Of a stretch of 64,000 nucleotides of DNA, positions 7,695 through 16,142 are shown piece after piece. The DNA is taken from assembly GCA_900315845.1 (NCBI GenBank), contig OOHK01000003.1, forward strand, positions 44,820 through 108,819, written 5' to 3'. Every line of letters begins with the position of its first letter. Positions within the stretch are counted from its first letter, which is position 1. Source of the DNA: Candidatus Avelusimicrobium luingense (lineage in GTDB: Bacteria > Elusimicrobiota > Elusimicrobia > Elusimicrobiales > Elusimicrobiaceae). The notes beneath the pieces were generated by a model that saw only the letters and a list, made by a program, of their open reading frames with translations, was not told where the DNA came from and searched no databases. Made by a program: the position numbers and the translations under genes.

Positions 7695-8983
7695 TATTTT
7701 TTGGCCTCAATTTTATCTGCACCGAAGTACGGGCGCAAGGCTTTAGGGATAATGACAGAGCCGTCGGCCTGTTGGAAGTTTTCCAAAATAGCCGCGAAAG
7801 TGCGCCCGACAGCAAGCCCGCTGCCGTTTAAGGTATGGACATATTCCTGTTTGCCTTGTGCGTTTTTATAGCGAAGCCCCATGCGGCGGGCTTGGAAATC
7901 CAAACAGTTAGAGCAAGACGAAATCTCACGGAATTTATTTTCGCTGGGCATCCAGACTTCAATATCATACGTTTTTGCCGACGAAAAGCCAATATCTCCG
8001 CTGCAAAGTTCCACGACGTGGTACGGAATTTCCAACGCTTTCAAAACATCTTGTGCGTCGGACACCATTTGCTCTAACATTTCGTACGAATTTTCCGGCT
8101 TGGAAAGCATCACGAGTTCCACTTTGTCAAATTGGTGATTGCGAATTAACCCGCGCGTATCTTTGCCGTACGTGCCCGATTCTTTTCTAAAACACGGGGA
8201 ATAAGCCGTCAGTTTAATCGGCAATTCTTCTTCCGGCACAATGCGGATGCGGTTTAAGTTCGTCAGCGGAATTTCCGCCGTGGAAATTAAAAATTGTTTC
8301 GGCTCGCCGGTCAGTTCATACATATCTTCGCGGAATTTGGGCAACTGGCCGGTACCGATTAAAATATCTTCGTTCACAATAACCGGCGGCAAAATTTCCG
8401 TATATCCTTTTTTAGCGTGCATATCTAACATAAACGAAATAATCGCACGTTCCAACCGCGCCCCTTGCCCCTTGAAAAGTGCAAAGCGGCTACCGGACAA
8501 AGCAGCGGCGGCTTCAAAATCTAAAATGCCTAATTTTTCGCCGACGGCTTGGTGGTCAAGCGGCTTGAAATCAAATTTCGGCAAGGGCAAAGAACAAGGG
8601 ATATATTCCGGGTTATCCGCGTCACTAACGCCGACGGGAATTTTCTCGTTAGGCATATTGGGAATAGACAAAAGCAAATCGTTCACTTCCTTTTTAAGCG
8701 GCTCTAAAGCGGCTTCTTTTTCAGCCATTTCCGCTTTGATTTTGCCTACTTCTGCCATCGCGGTTTTGGCGGCTTCGTCGCCTTGTTCTTTTTTGATTTT
8801 ACCGATAGATTTAGAAAGTTCGTTGCGTTTGGCGCGCAATTCTTCCACACGGGCTAGTACGGTTTTGTACGACGTATATTTGGCTAAAACTTCATCAATT
8901 TGTCCGGCAAGTTCGGGCTTGCGCAAAGACAAACGCTTTTTAAATTCTTCGGGTTTTGCAACGATTTGTTTAATGTCTAACAT
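7694..8983 (-). CDS. serS: Seryl-tRNA synthetase
   Basis: A 429-residue class II aminoacyl-tRNA synthetase that charges tRNA-Ser with serine. The N-terminal ~110 residues are the antiparallel coiled-coil arm that grips the tRNA long extra arm (LRAKRNELSKSIGKIKKEQGD). The catalytic core has TGQLPKFREDMYEL, ISTAEIPLTNL, motif 2 FRKESGTYGKDTRGLIRNHQF and motif 3 GSGLAVGRTFAAILE. GAGGA is placed before the ATG. The upstream neighbours are the 81-residue protein and the CsgG-like lipoprotein; the downstream TPR gene is coupled. Confidence 0.98.
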   Translation of the reverse strand: MLDIKQIVAKPEEFKKRLSLRKPELAGQIDEVLAKYTSYKTVLARVEELRAKRNELSKSIGKIKKEQGDEAAKTAMAEVGKIKAEMAEKEAALEPLKKEVNDLLLSIPNMPNEKIPVGVSDADNPEYIPCSLPLPKFDFKPLDHQAVGEKLGILDFEAAAALSGSRFALFKGQGARLERAIISFMLDMHAKKGYTEILPPVIVNEDILIGTGQLPKFREDMYELTGEPKQFLISTAEIPLTNLNRIRIVPEEELPIKLTAYSPCFRKESGTYGKDTRGLIRNHQFDKVELVMLSKPENSYEMLEQMVSDAQDVLKALEIPYHVVELCSGDIGFSSAKTYDIEVWMPSENKFREISSCSNCLDFQARRMGLRYKNAQGKQEYVHTLNGSGLAVGRTFAAILENFQQADGSVIIPKALRPYFGADKIEAKK

Positions 8984-8995
8984 ATAATCCTCTTG

Positions 8996-9241
8996 TTAAT
9001 CAGTTTCTAAATGAATTACATACGGCTCCGGAAACAACGGACGATATGGTTTTAATTTGGATACGGCATATTCCATTCCGTACGTCGTTAAAAGCCGCAC
9101 GCTTATAGGCGCAAAAGCACTCTGCCCGGCAATTAGAACTCCTACCGTTAGCACAACGACCACTATGGCTATTTTTACGGTACCGAAAAATACCTTACAA
9201 ACAAAAGCAATGGCTTGTTGGGCAAAGGGTGTCTGTGTCAT
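8996..9241 (-). CDS. Small single-span membrane protein, unknown
   Basis: An 81-residue protein with one strong hydrophobic stretch (VKIAIVVVVLTVGVLIAGQSAF) near residues 22-45. A polar, proline-rich tail (KPYRPLFPEPYVIHLETD) probably lies on the far side of the membrane. Its ATG overlaps the lipoprotein stop (ATGA), so the two are co-translated, which suggests a shared envelope role. No family is recognised. Confidence 0.6.
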   Translation of the reverse strand: MTQTPFAQQAIAFVCKVFFGTVKIAIVVVVLTVGVLIAGQSAFAPISVRLLTTYGMEYAVSKLKPYRPLFPEPYVIHLETD

Positions 9242-9915
9242 TTTTGTTGTTGCTGTTTGGCTAATTCTTTACGAAAACTTTTGACTAATTTACGCGCCAA
9301 GCGATCCGCCGCTTCTACCGGATTGGAAGACGTATCATCCGCCGAACCAACCCATACGATTTCTGCCGTTTCCACATCTATCATTTTGGCAATCAAACCG
9401 ATATGACCGTCAATGGTATAGGTCGTAGGGCGCACATCGGACGAGCGGGAAACTTCCGTTCCCACGTTACGCAAATATCCGGCGTATGTTCCGTCCGGGC
9501 GGCGCACCACTTCTTGCTGATAAATGGGGCGCGTTTTAAGTTGGCGTTGCGCAGTAAGTGCTAACTCCGTACGCGCCGGTGTATAATTGCTAACTTCCCC
9601 CACCAACAATACATCCACGCCTAAAATTTTTCCGATTTCGCGCGTAGTTTGCGGCGACAAATACCCGGACACGGCAATGTGGTGTTCGCCTAAAATGCTT
9701 TCCAGTTGCGCGCGTTCTACCACCTTAAAACCGCTTTCTAATAAGTATTTGGCAAATAAATTTTCCGCTCCTTGCATTGTTTGCCAAGGGCTGTCAAACG
9801 CCATAATACCGATGCGGTGCATTTGCGAAAAATCATACGTCGGGCTGATGACCGTTTTGGGCATACACCCCGCTAGCAAACATAACACCGCTAAAATTCC
9901 GGCTATTTTCTTCAT
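9238..9915 (-). CDS. CsgG-like lipoprotein
   Basis: A 225-residue lipoprotein with a lipobox (LLAGC, Cys about 17). The body resembles the CsgG/GNA1162-type fold: RIGIMAFDSPWQTMQGAENL, AKYLLESGFKVVERAQLESI, EIGKILGVDVLLVGEVSNY and GLIAKMIDVETAEIVWVGSA. These are the patterns of periplasmic or outer-membrane assembly lipoproteins. It lies in one transcript with the 81-residue membrane protein. It has no Shine-Dalgarno; TATAAT (9922-9927 on the minus strand) ends 6 nt before the ATG, so the mRNA may be leaderless. The residues needed for a CsgG secretion pore cannot be confirmed here. Confidence 0.75.
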   Translation of the reverse strand: MKKIAGILAVLCLLAGCMPKTVISPTYDFSQMHRIGIMAFDSPWQTMQGAENLFAKYLLESGFKVVERAQLESILGEHHIAVSGYLSPQTTREIGKILGVDVLLVGEVSNYTPARTELALTAQRQLKTRPIYQQEVVRRPDGTYAGYLRNVGTEVSRSSDVRPTTYTIDGHIGLIAKMIDVETAEIVWVGSADDTSSNPVEAADRLARKLVKSFRKELAKQQQQK

Positions 9916-9921
9916 ACGCTT

Positions 9922-9961
9922 ATTATATAATTTTTCAAGTTATCTCTATAAAAGATATAAT
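9922..9961. promoter_or_regulatory. Divergent -10 elements for lipoprotein and kdsC genes
   Basis: Minus strand: TATAAT at 9922-9927, 6 nt before the ATG at 9915. Plus strand: TATAAT at 9956-9961, 6 nt before the ATG at 9968. Both -35 regions must lie within the same ~20 bp and are weak. Neither gene has a Shine-Dalgarno site, so transcription would begin at or next to each start codon. Confidence 0.55.
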
Positions 9962-9967
9962 AAATAT

Positions 9968-10564
9968 ATGAGTGAACTTTCCCCCCTTTTCATCCAAAAA
10001 GCAAAAAACTTGCGTGTGTTACTTACCGACGTGGACGGCGTGATGACGGATAGCACTCTCAGTTTTTTTACCGACCATGACGGCACCGTACGCGAGATTA
10101 AACATTTTGAATCTTTAGACGGCATGGGCCTGATGTATTTGGCCCATTGCGGAATTAAAACCGGTATTATTTCACGCGGAGCCAGCCCGACACTGGAGTA
10201 TTGGGCAGCAATTTTGGGAATGGACTTTTTGTTTTATAATACACCGGTTAAACACCACGCACTGGACTATTTACAAGCCAAGTTTGGCGTTCGCCCCGAA
10301 GAAACGGCTTTTATCGGAGACGATTTAATCGATTTGGGTGTAATAGACCGGGTGGGACTTCCGTTAGCGGTAGAAAACAGTATCCCCGAAGTGAAAGAGC
10401 GTGCCCTTTATGTAAGCCAACGCCATGGCGGAAGCGGCGCCGTACGCGATATTGCCGAACAAATTTTGAAAGCCCGCGGTGAATGGGATCGCGTGGTAGA
10501 AGAAAACCGTCAAGGAACTTTCCAAAGTCCTAAGCGACAATTACATATTGTAAAAGGGTTGTAA
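9968..10564 (+). CDS. kdsC: 3-deoxy-D-manno-octulosonate 8-phosphate phosphatase (KdsC)
   Basis: A 198-residue HAD-superfamily phosphatase that releases phosphate from KDO-8-P in lipopolysaccharide core synthesis. HAD motif I is LLTDVDGVMTDS (nucleophile and acid/base Asp). Motif II lies in TGIISRGASPTLEYWA, and the C-terminal motif is FIGDDLIDLGVIDRVGLPLA. RHGGSGAVRDIAEQIL near the end is typical of KdsC. The reading frame stays open far upstream, but ATG 9968 matches the family N-terminus. The -10 TATAAT ends 6 nt before this ATG. It implies an outer membrane with a KDO-containing glycolipid. Confidence 0.92.
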   Translation: MSELSPLFIQKAKNLRVLLTDVDGVMTDSTLSFFTDHDGTVREIKHFESLDGMGLMYLAHCGIKTGIISRGASPTLEYWAAILGMDFLFYNTPVKHHALDYLQAKFGVRPEETAFIGDDLIDLGVIDRVGLPLAVENSIPEVKERALYVSQRHGGSGAVRDIAEQILKARGEWDRVVEENRQGTFQSPKRQLHIVKGL

Positions 10565-10600
10565 AATTTTTACAATATAAGCAAGGAGAAAACAAACCCT

Positions 10601-11221
10601 ATGAAAAAACTATTAGCATTATGTGCGTTACTTATCGCCGTACCTGCCGTAGCGCAAGATTACTACGGTTTACAAGAATACGGCCTTCGCAAAAACACGA
10701 CCCGCGTAGAAATGTACGGAGGCGTGGCTTTGCCCCAAGATAATTGGCAAAAAAACGGCTTTGATTTAGGAACCACCGGTTTTACGGCCGGGCTCGGGTT
10801 CACCCGCAATTTGGTGCCTTTCTTCGGCTTAGGGTTGGACGGGAACTATGCCCAACTCGGTGATGGTGAAAAAAATGCCGCCGGCGATTATTATCGTACC
10901 GGTGTAGTCACCGGGCTCGTAACGGGACGTTTTAGTTTCTTCCCCTCGCAAGCCACCCGTGTATATATTCCGTTTGGTGCGGGGTTAGCCCATACGTTTG
11001 TACGCCAAAAATTGGCGGCAGGCGGACACGTTACCACCGACGGAACCGGCTTGGCCAACATGTTAGGTGCCGGGTTAGAATTTGACTTAGACGACAGTTT
11101 GGTTTTCGGTGTAGAAGGCCGCTACTACTACATCAAAACGGCTGACGAAGTAAAAGACACCTTCGGACGCGGGCATTATCACCATATATTAGTAATGCTT
11201 AAATTAGGTTGCCGTTTCTAA
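10601..11221 (+). CDS. Outer-membrane beta-barrel protein
   Basis: A 206-residue exported barrel with signal peptide MKKLLALCALLIAVPAVAQ. Amphipathic strands include TTGFTAGLGFTRNL, FFGLGLDGNYAQLG, VYIPFGAGLAHTFV and LVFGVEGRYYYIK. It ends LKLGCRF, with the terminal Phe of outer-membrane proteins. VYIPFGAGL matches FYIPFGAGL in the barrel gene at 5804, so the two are probably paralogues. AAGGAG lies upstream of the ATG at a rather long spacing (12 nt). It follows kdsC by 36 nt and a strong terminator comes after it. It has no recognised specific function. Confidence 0.8.
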   Translation: MKKLLALCALLIAVPAVAQDYYGLQEYGLRKNTTRVEMYGGVALPQDNWQKNGFDLGTTGFTAGLGFTRNLVPFFGLGLDGNYAQLGDGEKNAAGDYYRTGVVTGLVTGRFSFFPSQATRVYIPFGAGLAHTFVRQKLAAGGHVTTDGTGLANMLGAGLEFDLDDSLVFGVEGRYYYIKTADEVKDTFGRGHYHHILVMLKLGCRF

Positions 11222-11237
11222 TTCATCAAAAAATGAC

Positions 11238-11268
11238 ATCCGCCGCTTTTATGCGGCGGATTTTTTTT
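11238..11268 (+). terminator. Intrinsic terminator after the barrel gene
   Basis: TCCGCCGC and GCGGCGGA pair around a short TTTTAT loop and are followed by eight T. Confidence 0.92.
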
Positions 11269-11281
11269 GTAGGATAATAGT

Positions 11282-11911
11282 ATGGAAGAAATGTTCTTAA
11301 AAGTATTTTTGGCGCTAGTCTTAGGCGGAGCCTTAGGTATGGAACGCCAATACCACGACAAACCCGCCGGTTATGCCACCAACTGTTTGATTTGCTTGGG
11401 GGCGCTTTTGTTCACAATCTTGTCTGAACAAATGGGCCACTTGGGCGGCGACCCGGGACGTATTGCCGCGCAAGTAGTAACGGGGTTGGGTTTTATCGGT
11501 GCGGGCTCTATCCTGCGCGACGGAAACAAAATCTCCGGCTTAACTACTGCCGCCAGTGTATGGGTGGTGGCGGCTATTGGTATGGCTATCGGTTACGGAC
11601 AATATGTTTGGGCCACGTTAACCGCCTGCGCCATTTTAATTCTGCAATTCGGTATGCGCCGTACCATCGGGTTCGTGGAATTTCTCAAGCACTACGATAC
11701 CATTTATCTGACCTGTGAGCCGCGCTGGGAAGTGGTAGAAAACATCACCGCTGCCATTGAAAAGCATAATGTTAAAGTGCTCAAACAAGAAATTACCAAA
11801 CAAGATAATCAATTTCACTTGAGCCTTGTGGCCACCTTCACCGGAAAAGAATTTTGCAAAATTACGAAAGAACTTTTGGAAATGCCGGAAGTTCATAGTT
11901 TGTATAAATAG
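11282..11911 (+). CDS. MgtC/SapB family membrane protein
   Basis: A 209-residue protein. The first ~130 residues form 4-5 membrane helices with the MgtC signature: [47 protein letters not shown] and [21 protein letters not shown]. The soluble C-terminal domain (from ~140) is ACT-like. MgtC proteins are linked to magnesium limitation and inhibition of F-type ATP synthase in pathogens, but most homologues in other bacteria are uncharacterised. It sits 11 nt upstream of the aminotransferase gene. AGGA is the likely ribosome site. Confidence 0.88.
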   Translation: MEEMFLKVFLALVLGGALGMERQYHDKPAGYATNCLICLGALLFTILSEQMGHLGGDPGRIAAQVVTGLGFIGAGSILRDGNKISGLTTAASVWVVAAIGMAIGYGQYVWATLTACAILILQFGMRRTIGFVEFLKHYDTIYLTCEPRWEVVENITAAIEKHNVKVLKQEITKQDNQFHLSLVATFTGKEFCKITKELLEMPEVHSLYK

Positions 11912-11922
11912 GAGTTTTTAAT

Positions 11923-13047
11923 ATGGAAGAAAAACCGATACCGCTCTTTAATCTCAAAGAACAACACGATAGTTTGAAAGAACAAATCAACGCGGCCGCC
12001 GCCGAAGCATTAAATTCCATGCATTGGTTGCTCGGCCCGCAAACCGAAAAATTTGAAGAAGAATTTGCAAAAACTATCGGCGTGAAACATTGTATTACCT
12101 GCTCGTCGGGCGCAAGTGCCATTCAAATTGCACTCAAAGCCGCCGGCATCGGCCCGGGGGACGAAGTAATCACTACTCCGTTTACGTTTATTGCTACGAC
12201 TTCATCCGTATCGTTAACGGGCGCACAATTTGTATTTGCCGACATTGACCCCCACACCTACAATATAGATGTTACCGATGTAGAACGCAAAATCACGAAA
12301 AAAACAAAAGCCATTTTGCCCGTCCACTTGTATGGATATCCGGCCAATATGGACGCGATTATGCACTTGGCTAACGAACATGGCTTAAAAGTAATTGAAG
12401 ACTGCGCCCAAGCCCATTTGGCTACTTGCGACGGCGTGATGGTAGGCGGCATCGGTGATGCAGGATGCTTTAGTTTCTATCCGAGTAAAAATTTAGGGGC
12501 TTGTGGGGATGCGGGTTGTATTACCACCAACGATGACGAAATCGCCAACCGCTGCCGCTCGTTACGTCACAGCGGGCGCGCGTTAGGCAAAGCCTATGAA
12601 TATGATTTGGAAGGCTCTACCTTGCGTATGGACGAAATTCAAGCCGCTATTTTGCGCGTGAAATTACCGCATTTGGAAGAATGGACGGAAAAACGCCGCA
12701 AAGCCGCTGCATGGTATGAAGAAGGGCTCTCCGGTGTGCCAGTAATGTTACCGCCGACTCCCCCCGCCGGCTCGTCGCAATCGTACTATGTATTTACGAT
12801 TCGCGCCGAACGACGCGACGAACTGCAAGCGTATTTGAAAGAACATAATATCGGCTCTGCCGTATATTATCCGGTACCGCTTTATAAGCAACCGGCCTAT
12901 GCTCACTTGGGCTTAAAAGCGTCCGATTATCCCAACGCGGAAAAGGCCGCACAAGAAGTGCTGTCTATCCCGATGTTCCCGGAAATCACACAAGAACAAG
13001 TGATGCGCGTGTGCGACACCATCCGCGCGTTTTACGAAGAAAAATAA
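11923..13047 (+). CDS. DegT/DnrJ/EryC1/StrS-family sugar aminotransferase
   Basis: A 374-residue PLP-dependent aminotransferase of the family that adds amino groups to nucleotide-linked keto-sugars for O-antigen, capsule or glycoprotein sugars. Seen are [16 protein letters not shown], the phosphate-binding [43 protein letters not shown] and the PLP lysine in [19 protein letters not shown]-like substrate residues occur in [13 protein letters not shown]. The substrate cannot be read from the sequence. A ribosome site GGAG precedes the ATG. It is co-directional with mgtC and ends at a terminator. Confidence 0.93.
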   Translation: MEEKPIPLFNLKEQHDSLKEQINAAAAEALNSMHWLLGPQTEKFEEEFAKTIGVKHCITCSSGASAIQIALKAAGIGPGDEVITTPFTFIATTSSVSLTGAQFVFADIDPHTYNIDVTDVERKITKKTKAILPVHLYGYPANMDAIMHLANEHGLKVIEDCAQAHLATCDGVMVGGIGDAGCFSFYPSKNLGACGDAGCITTNDDEIANRCRSLRHSGRALGKAYEYDLEGSTLRMDEIQAAILRVKLPHLEEWTEKRRKAAAWYEEGLSGVPVMLPPTPPAGSSQSYYVFTIRAERRDELQAYLKEHNIGSAVYYPVPLYKQPAYAHLGLKASDYPNAEKAAQEVLSIPMFPEITQEQVMRVCDTIRAFYEEK

Positions 13048-13064
13048 ACTATAACAAAGTAGTT

Positions 13065-13102
13065 AAGGGACGGATCTCTTCAAAAGAGCCCGTCCCTTTT
13101 TC
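13065..13102 (+). terminator. Intrinsic terminator after the aminotransferase gene
   Basis: AAGGGACG (13065-13072) pairs with CGTCCCTT (13091-13098), with an inner CTCTT/AAGAG extension and a T-run. A weaker inverted repeat (CTATAAC just before, GTTATAG near 13131) frames it. Confidence 0.85.
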
Positions 13103-13167
13103 TTGTAGCGAAACTTAACAAAGACGTTTCGTTATAGACTAACTTTGTAGATGATTATATGATTTTT

Positions 13168-13259
13168 CAAAACCGTTCTAAGTTGCGTGGGCTAGTGCCC
13201 CGCATGGGCGTAGCGCTAGCTACGTCAAGGGGCAGGGACACGCAAATTGGCAGGTTTTG
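13168..13259. repeat. Nested inverted-repeat element in the aminotransferase-parB gap
   Basis: Four nested complementary pairs share one axis: CAAAACC 13168-13174 with GGTTTTG 13253-13259; TTGCGTG 13183-13189 with CACGCAA 13239-13245; GCCCC 13197-13201 with GGGGC 13229-13233; CGTAGC 13209-13214 with GCTACG 13219-13224. No ORF and no T-run are associated. It could be a structured RNA, a cruciform-forming extragenic repeat or a decayed small mobile repeat. Confidence 0.5.
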
Positions 13260-13283
13260 GAAAATTGTTTATCCGGAACACGA

Positions 13284-13318
13284 CACAAGGTCACAAATAA
13301 AAAATTTGTGACCTTGTG
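13284..13318. repeat. Perfect 15-bp inverted repeat downstream of parB
   Basis: CACAAGGTCACAAAT and ATTTGTGACCTTGTG are perfectly complementary around a five-A loop. There is no adjacent T-run on the parB side beyond the loop itself, so it is not a classic terminator, though it lies where the parB transcript (minus strand) would end. Confidence 0.6.
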
Positions 13319-13345
13319 CGTGCTTACAGAACTTACCAACAGCTG

Positions 13346-14245
13346 TTATAACATCTTGTGTTTAAGACGGCTGGCAATATTATCTAACTCATCTAACGAA
13401 TGATAATGAATCACCAGCGTCCCTTTTTTGACATTCTTGCCGCATTTGACTTCTACTTTGGTACCTAGCGCGGCTTGCAAGTCGTTTTCAAAACTCGCAA
13501 TATCGGCGGCTTTGGCCGTTTTAGCGGGTTTTTTCGTCGGAAACATCAATGCACGCGCCGCATCTTCGGCTTGGCGCACCGACATTTTGCTGCCGTTCAT
13601 TTTTTTGAATAGCATATCCCGTTTTGCCGGATCGGTTACCATAAGTAGCGCGCGTCCGTGGCCTTCGCTAATGGTGCCGGCTTGCAACGCTTCTTGAATA
13701 GCAGGCTCTAATTCCAACAAGCGAAGGGCATTGGAAACGGCGGCTTTTGATTTGCCGCAATATGACGCCAAATCGGTTTGCGTGATGTAAAACTTACTCA
13801 TCAAATTGCGGTAACCGAGCGCCGTTTCAATGGGGTTCAAATCCTCGCGTTGAATATTTTCAATTAAAGCGAGTGCGCACATTTCTTGGTCGCCCAAATG
13901 TTTATGAACGATGGCGTCAATTTCGGTAAGTCCGGCCAGTTGCGTAGCGCGAAAACGACGTTCCCCGACGACGATTTCATATTTATCTAACCCGGCATCA
14001 TACACCACTACAATCGGTTGTGTAAGGCCGTGTTCTTTAATGGACTGGGCCAGTTCTTGGAGTTTTTCTTCGTCAAATACGCGACGCGGCTGAAAACGGT
14101 TGGGAACAATTTTATTAACTGCAATTTTTGAAACAGTTGTCCCCGCCGGAGCCGCTTGTTGCGCTTCTTGCGTTGTCATTTCGGAAATTTCTTGCGTTTG
14201 TTTAATAAGGGCATCTAACCCTTTTCCTAAAGCCTGTCTTACCAT
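13346..14245 (-). CDS. parB: Chromosome-partitioning protein ParB
   Basis: A 299-residue ParB/Spo0J that loads at parS sites and spreads as a CTP-dependent clamp to organise the origin. After a short ParA-interaction tail (VRQALGKGLDALIKQT) the N-terminal domain has IVPNRFQPRRVFDEEKL and the CTP-binding motif VGERRFRATQLAGL. A helix-turn-helix follows (TQTDLASYCGKSKAAVSNAL), then a C-terminal dimerisation domain. GGAGG, overlapping the parA stop, serves its ATG. Three parS-like palindromes lie 0.9-2.5 kb away on the parA side. Confidence 0.97.
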   Translation of the reverse strand: MVRQALGKGLDALIKQTQEISEMTTQEAQQAAPAGTTVSKIAVNKIVPNRFQPRRVFDEEKLQELAQSIKEHGLTQPIVVVYDAGLDKYEIVVGERRFRATQLAGLTEIDAIVHKHLGDQEMCALALIENIQREDLNPIETALGYRNLMSKFYITQTDLASYCGKSKAAVSNALRLLELEPAIQEALQAGTISEGHGRALLMVTDPAKRDMLFKKMNGSKMSVRQAEDAARALMFPTKKPAKTAKAADIASFENDLQAALGTKVEVKCGKNVKKGTLVIHYHSLDELDNIASRLKHKML

Positions 14246-14247
14246 AC

Positions 14248-15081
14248 TTATCCTCCAAAATCGTAATTTACAGTTCGTTCGCCGGTCATTTGGAACGAGC
14301 GGTACTCTTCCGCATCTGCCCCACGGCGGCTTAAAAATTCAATAGCGAGTTGAATATAGGCATTGGCCCCGCGGCAAGCCGGGTCGTAATCAAAGATAGA
14401 TTGCCCGAAACTCGGCGCTTCGGCAAGCCGGATATTGCGCGGAATAGGTGTTTTATATACTTGGTCACCAAAAAAGCGGCTGACTTCGGAAAACACCTGT
14501 TTGGACAAATTCATACGGGAGTCAAACATGGTAAGGACACCGCCGTCTAATTTGAGTTTCGGGTGGAGAAATTGTTTGATTTTGGCCACAGTACTGATAA
14601 AGTGAGCCATCCCTTCCATGGCGTAATATTCGCACTGGACAGGCATGATCACGCTATCAGCCGCCATCATGGCGTTTAGCGTTAAAAGACCTAAAGACGG
14701 CGGGCAATCAATAATAATATACTTATACATTGCGCGCAACGGCTCTAATGCGTCTTTTAACATATTTTCGCGTCCGCGCACATTGACAAGTTCCACTTCC
14801 GCCCCCGCCAAATGTTTACAGGCCGGAATAACATCTAATAATTCATTAGATGTTTGGCGGACAACTTGTTCAAAAGTGGCTGTTTTTGTAAGCAAATGAT
14901 AAACAGATTTGTCCCCTTCTTGCAAATTGACTCCTAAACCGGAGCCGGCATTGCCTTGCGGGTCAAAATCAATTAAAAGTACTTCTTGGTTCAAACATGC
15001 CAACGCATATGACAAATTGATAGATGTAGTGGTTTTTCCTACACCGCCTTTTTGGTTGGCAACAACAACAATTTCTCCCAT
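14248..15081 (-). CDS. parA: Chromosome-partitioning ATPase ParA/Soj
   Basis: A 277-residue deviant Walker ATPase that forms DNA-bound dimers and moves ParB-parS complexes. The deviant P-loop is VVANQKGGVGKTTTS, with LIDFDPQGNAGSGLGV (A') and YIIIDCPPSLGLLTLNA (Walker B). It starts at ATG 15081 rather than TTG 15093, because GGGAGG lies 5 nt before 15081 and the protein then opens MGEIVVVANQKGG as in the family. It is coupled to parB, and the nearest parS site lies 60 bp upstream. Confidence 0.97.
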   Translation of the reverse strand: MGEIVVVANQKGGVGKTTTSINLSYALACLNQEVLLIDFDPQGNAGSGLGVNLQEGDKSVYHLLTKTATFEQVVRQTSNELLDVIPACKHLAGAEVELVNVRGRENMLKDALEPLRAMYKYIIIDCPPSLGLLTLNAMMAADSVIMPVQCEYYAMEGMAHFISTVAKIKQFLHPKLKLDGGVLTMFDSRMNLSKQVFSEVSRFFGDQVYKTPIPRNIRLAEAPSFGQSIFDYDPACRGANAYIQLAIEFLSRRGADAEEYRSFQMTGERTVNYDFGG

Positions 15082-15140
15082 AGTTCCTCCCAAGTATGAT
15101 ATATATTATTAAACATTATTTACGACTAAAAATCAATCAT

Positions 15141-15154
15141 TTTTCACGTGAAAA
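15141..15154. promoter_or_regulatory. parS-like site 1
   Basis: TTTTCACGTGAAAA is a perfect 14-bp palindrome. It contains the 12-bp core TTTCACGTGAAA of the well-known bacterial parS consensus TGTTTCACGTGAAACA. It sits between lepB and parA. Confidence 0.87.
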
Positions 15155-16126
15155 CTACTGCACTTTACCCATACGCTTTGGCGGCCAGTGAATCAGCCAC
15201 GCTTTTCCTTTGATATTTTTAAGCGGTACCGGGCCCCAAAAACGAGAATCACATGAATTATCGCGGTTATCCCCCATGGCAAAATAGGTATCTTGCGGCA
15301 CCACAACCGGGCCGAATTGGTCACGTAAATAAATACCAAAGACTTGTTCTAACTCGTGATCTTGCCAAAATTGTTGGTAGTTTTCTTTGACAATTACCGG
15401 GATTTCTTCCGGCGCATAATGAACACGTTTTACATCATCAAATTTTTCATAAGGCATAAGCGGCTGAAGTTCTCCATTAACATAGGCACGGGAGTCTTTC
15501 ACTTCTACCGTATCTCCGGGCAGCGCAATGACGCGTTTAACAAAATCACGCTTATATTGACTCCCGCCGCAATTTTGCTGCTCACGAGATTCTGCCGGAA
15601 ATTCAAATATGATAATATCCCCCTTTTGTATGGGTTTGGCCCACAATTTCTTATCCGTAAACGGAATTTGCACGCCATAAGCCATTTTATTGACAAACAA
15701 ATGATCCCCTTCTAATAAGGTATCCCGCATAGAGGCAGACGGAATTTTGAATGCTTGTAAAAAGAAAAACATAACCACAGACGCTACAAATCCGGCAAAA
15801 TATACGGTATTGCACCAATCTAAAGCCGATTTAATAAGTGGGGCTTGTGCTTCCTTTGTAAGAGAACGATTTTTAATAAAACTAAATATAGTATAGCCAA
15901 TTATCGCTAAAGAGCCGATGATGAATTTCCCCCAAGGGAATATCCCCCCCGGCCCGCCGCTCATTACAAATAAGACCAAATACAACGCACTATGTAAAAT
16001 TAACAACAAATACGCCGTATGCCAATAGACAAATCGTTGAGTCAGTTTGTCTTGTTTTATCCAATATTTGCTTATCTTATAAAAGATAAACATAATACAT
16101 GCAATTATAAATAATCGTGCTTCCAT
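15155..16126 (-). CDS. lepB: Signal peptidase I
   Basis: A 323-residue membrane serine protease that cleaves Sec and Tat signal peptides. Four hydrophobic segments occupy the first ~140 residues (LFIIACIMFIFY, LLLILHSALYLVLFV, IIGSLAIIGYTIFSFI, FAGFVASVVMFFFL), more than the usual one or two. The catalytic Ser lies in PSASMRDTLLEGD and the Lys in KRDFVKRVIALPGDTV. Box E is FAMGDNRDNSCDSRFWGPV. The Ser box reads SASMRDTL rather than the common SxSMxPTL. AGGAGA lies before the ATG. It follows the glycosyltransferase by 16 nt. Confidence 0.93.
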   Translation of the reverse strand: MEARLFIIACIMFIFYKISKYWIKQDKLTQRFVYWHTAYLLLILHSALYLVLFVMSGGPGGIFPWGKFIIGSLAIIGYTIFSFIKNRSLTKEAQAPLIKSALDWCNTVYFAGFVASVVMFFFLQAFKIPSASMRDTLLEGDHLFVNKMAYGVQIPFTDKKLWAKPIQKGDIIIFEFPAESREQQNCGGSQYKRDFVKRVIALPGDTVEVKDSRAYVNGELQPLMPYEKFDDVKRVHYAPEEIPVIVKENYQQFWQDHELEQVFGIYLRDQFGPVVVPQDTYFAMGDNRDNSCDSRFWGPVPLKNIKGKAWLIHWPPKRMGKVQ

Positions 16127-16142
16127 TTAATTCTCCTACGGG

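Noticed and set aside
8241-8987. 248-codon plus-strand frame opposite serS
   Set aside because: A shadow of the well-supported seryl-tRNA synthetase; Ser-rich and low complexity.
9587-10564. KdsC reading frame extended upstream to 9587
   Set aside because: The extension is antisense to the lipoprotein gene and crosses the promoter; the family start is at 9968.
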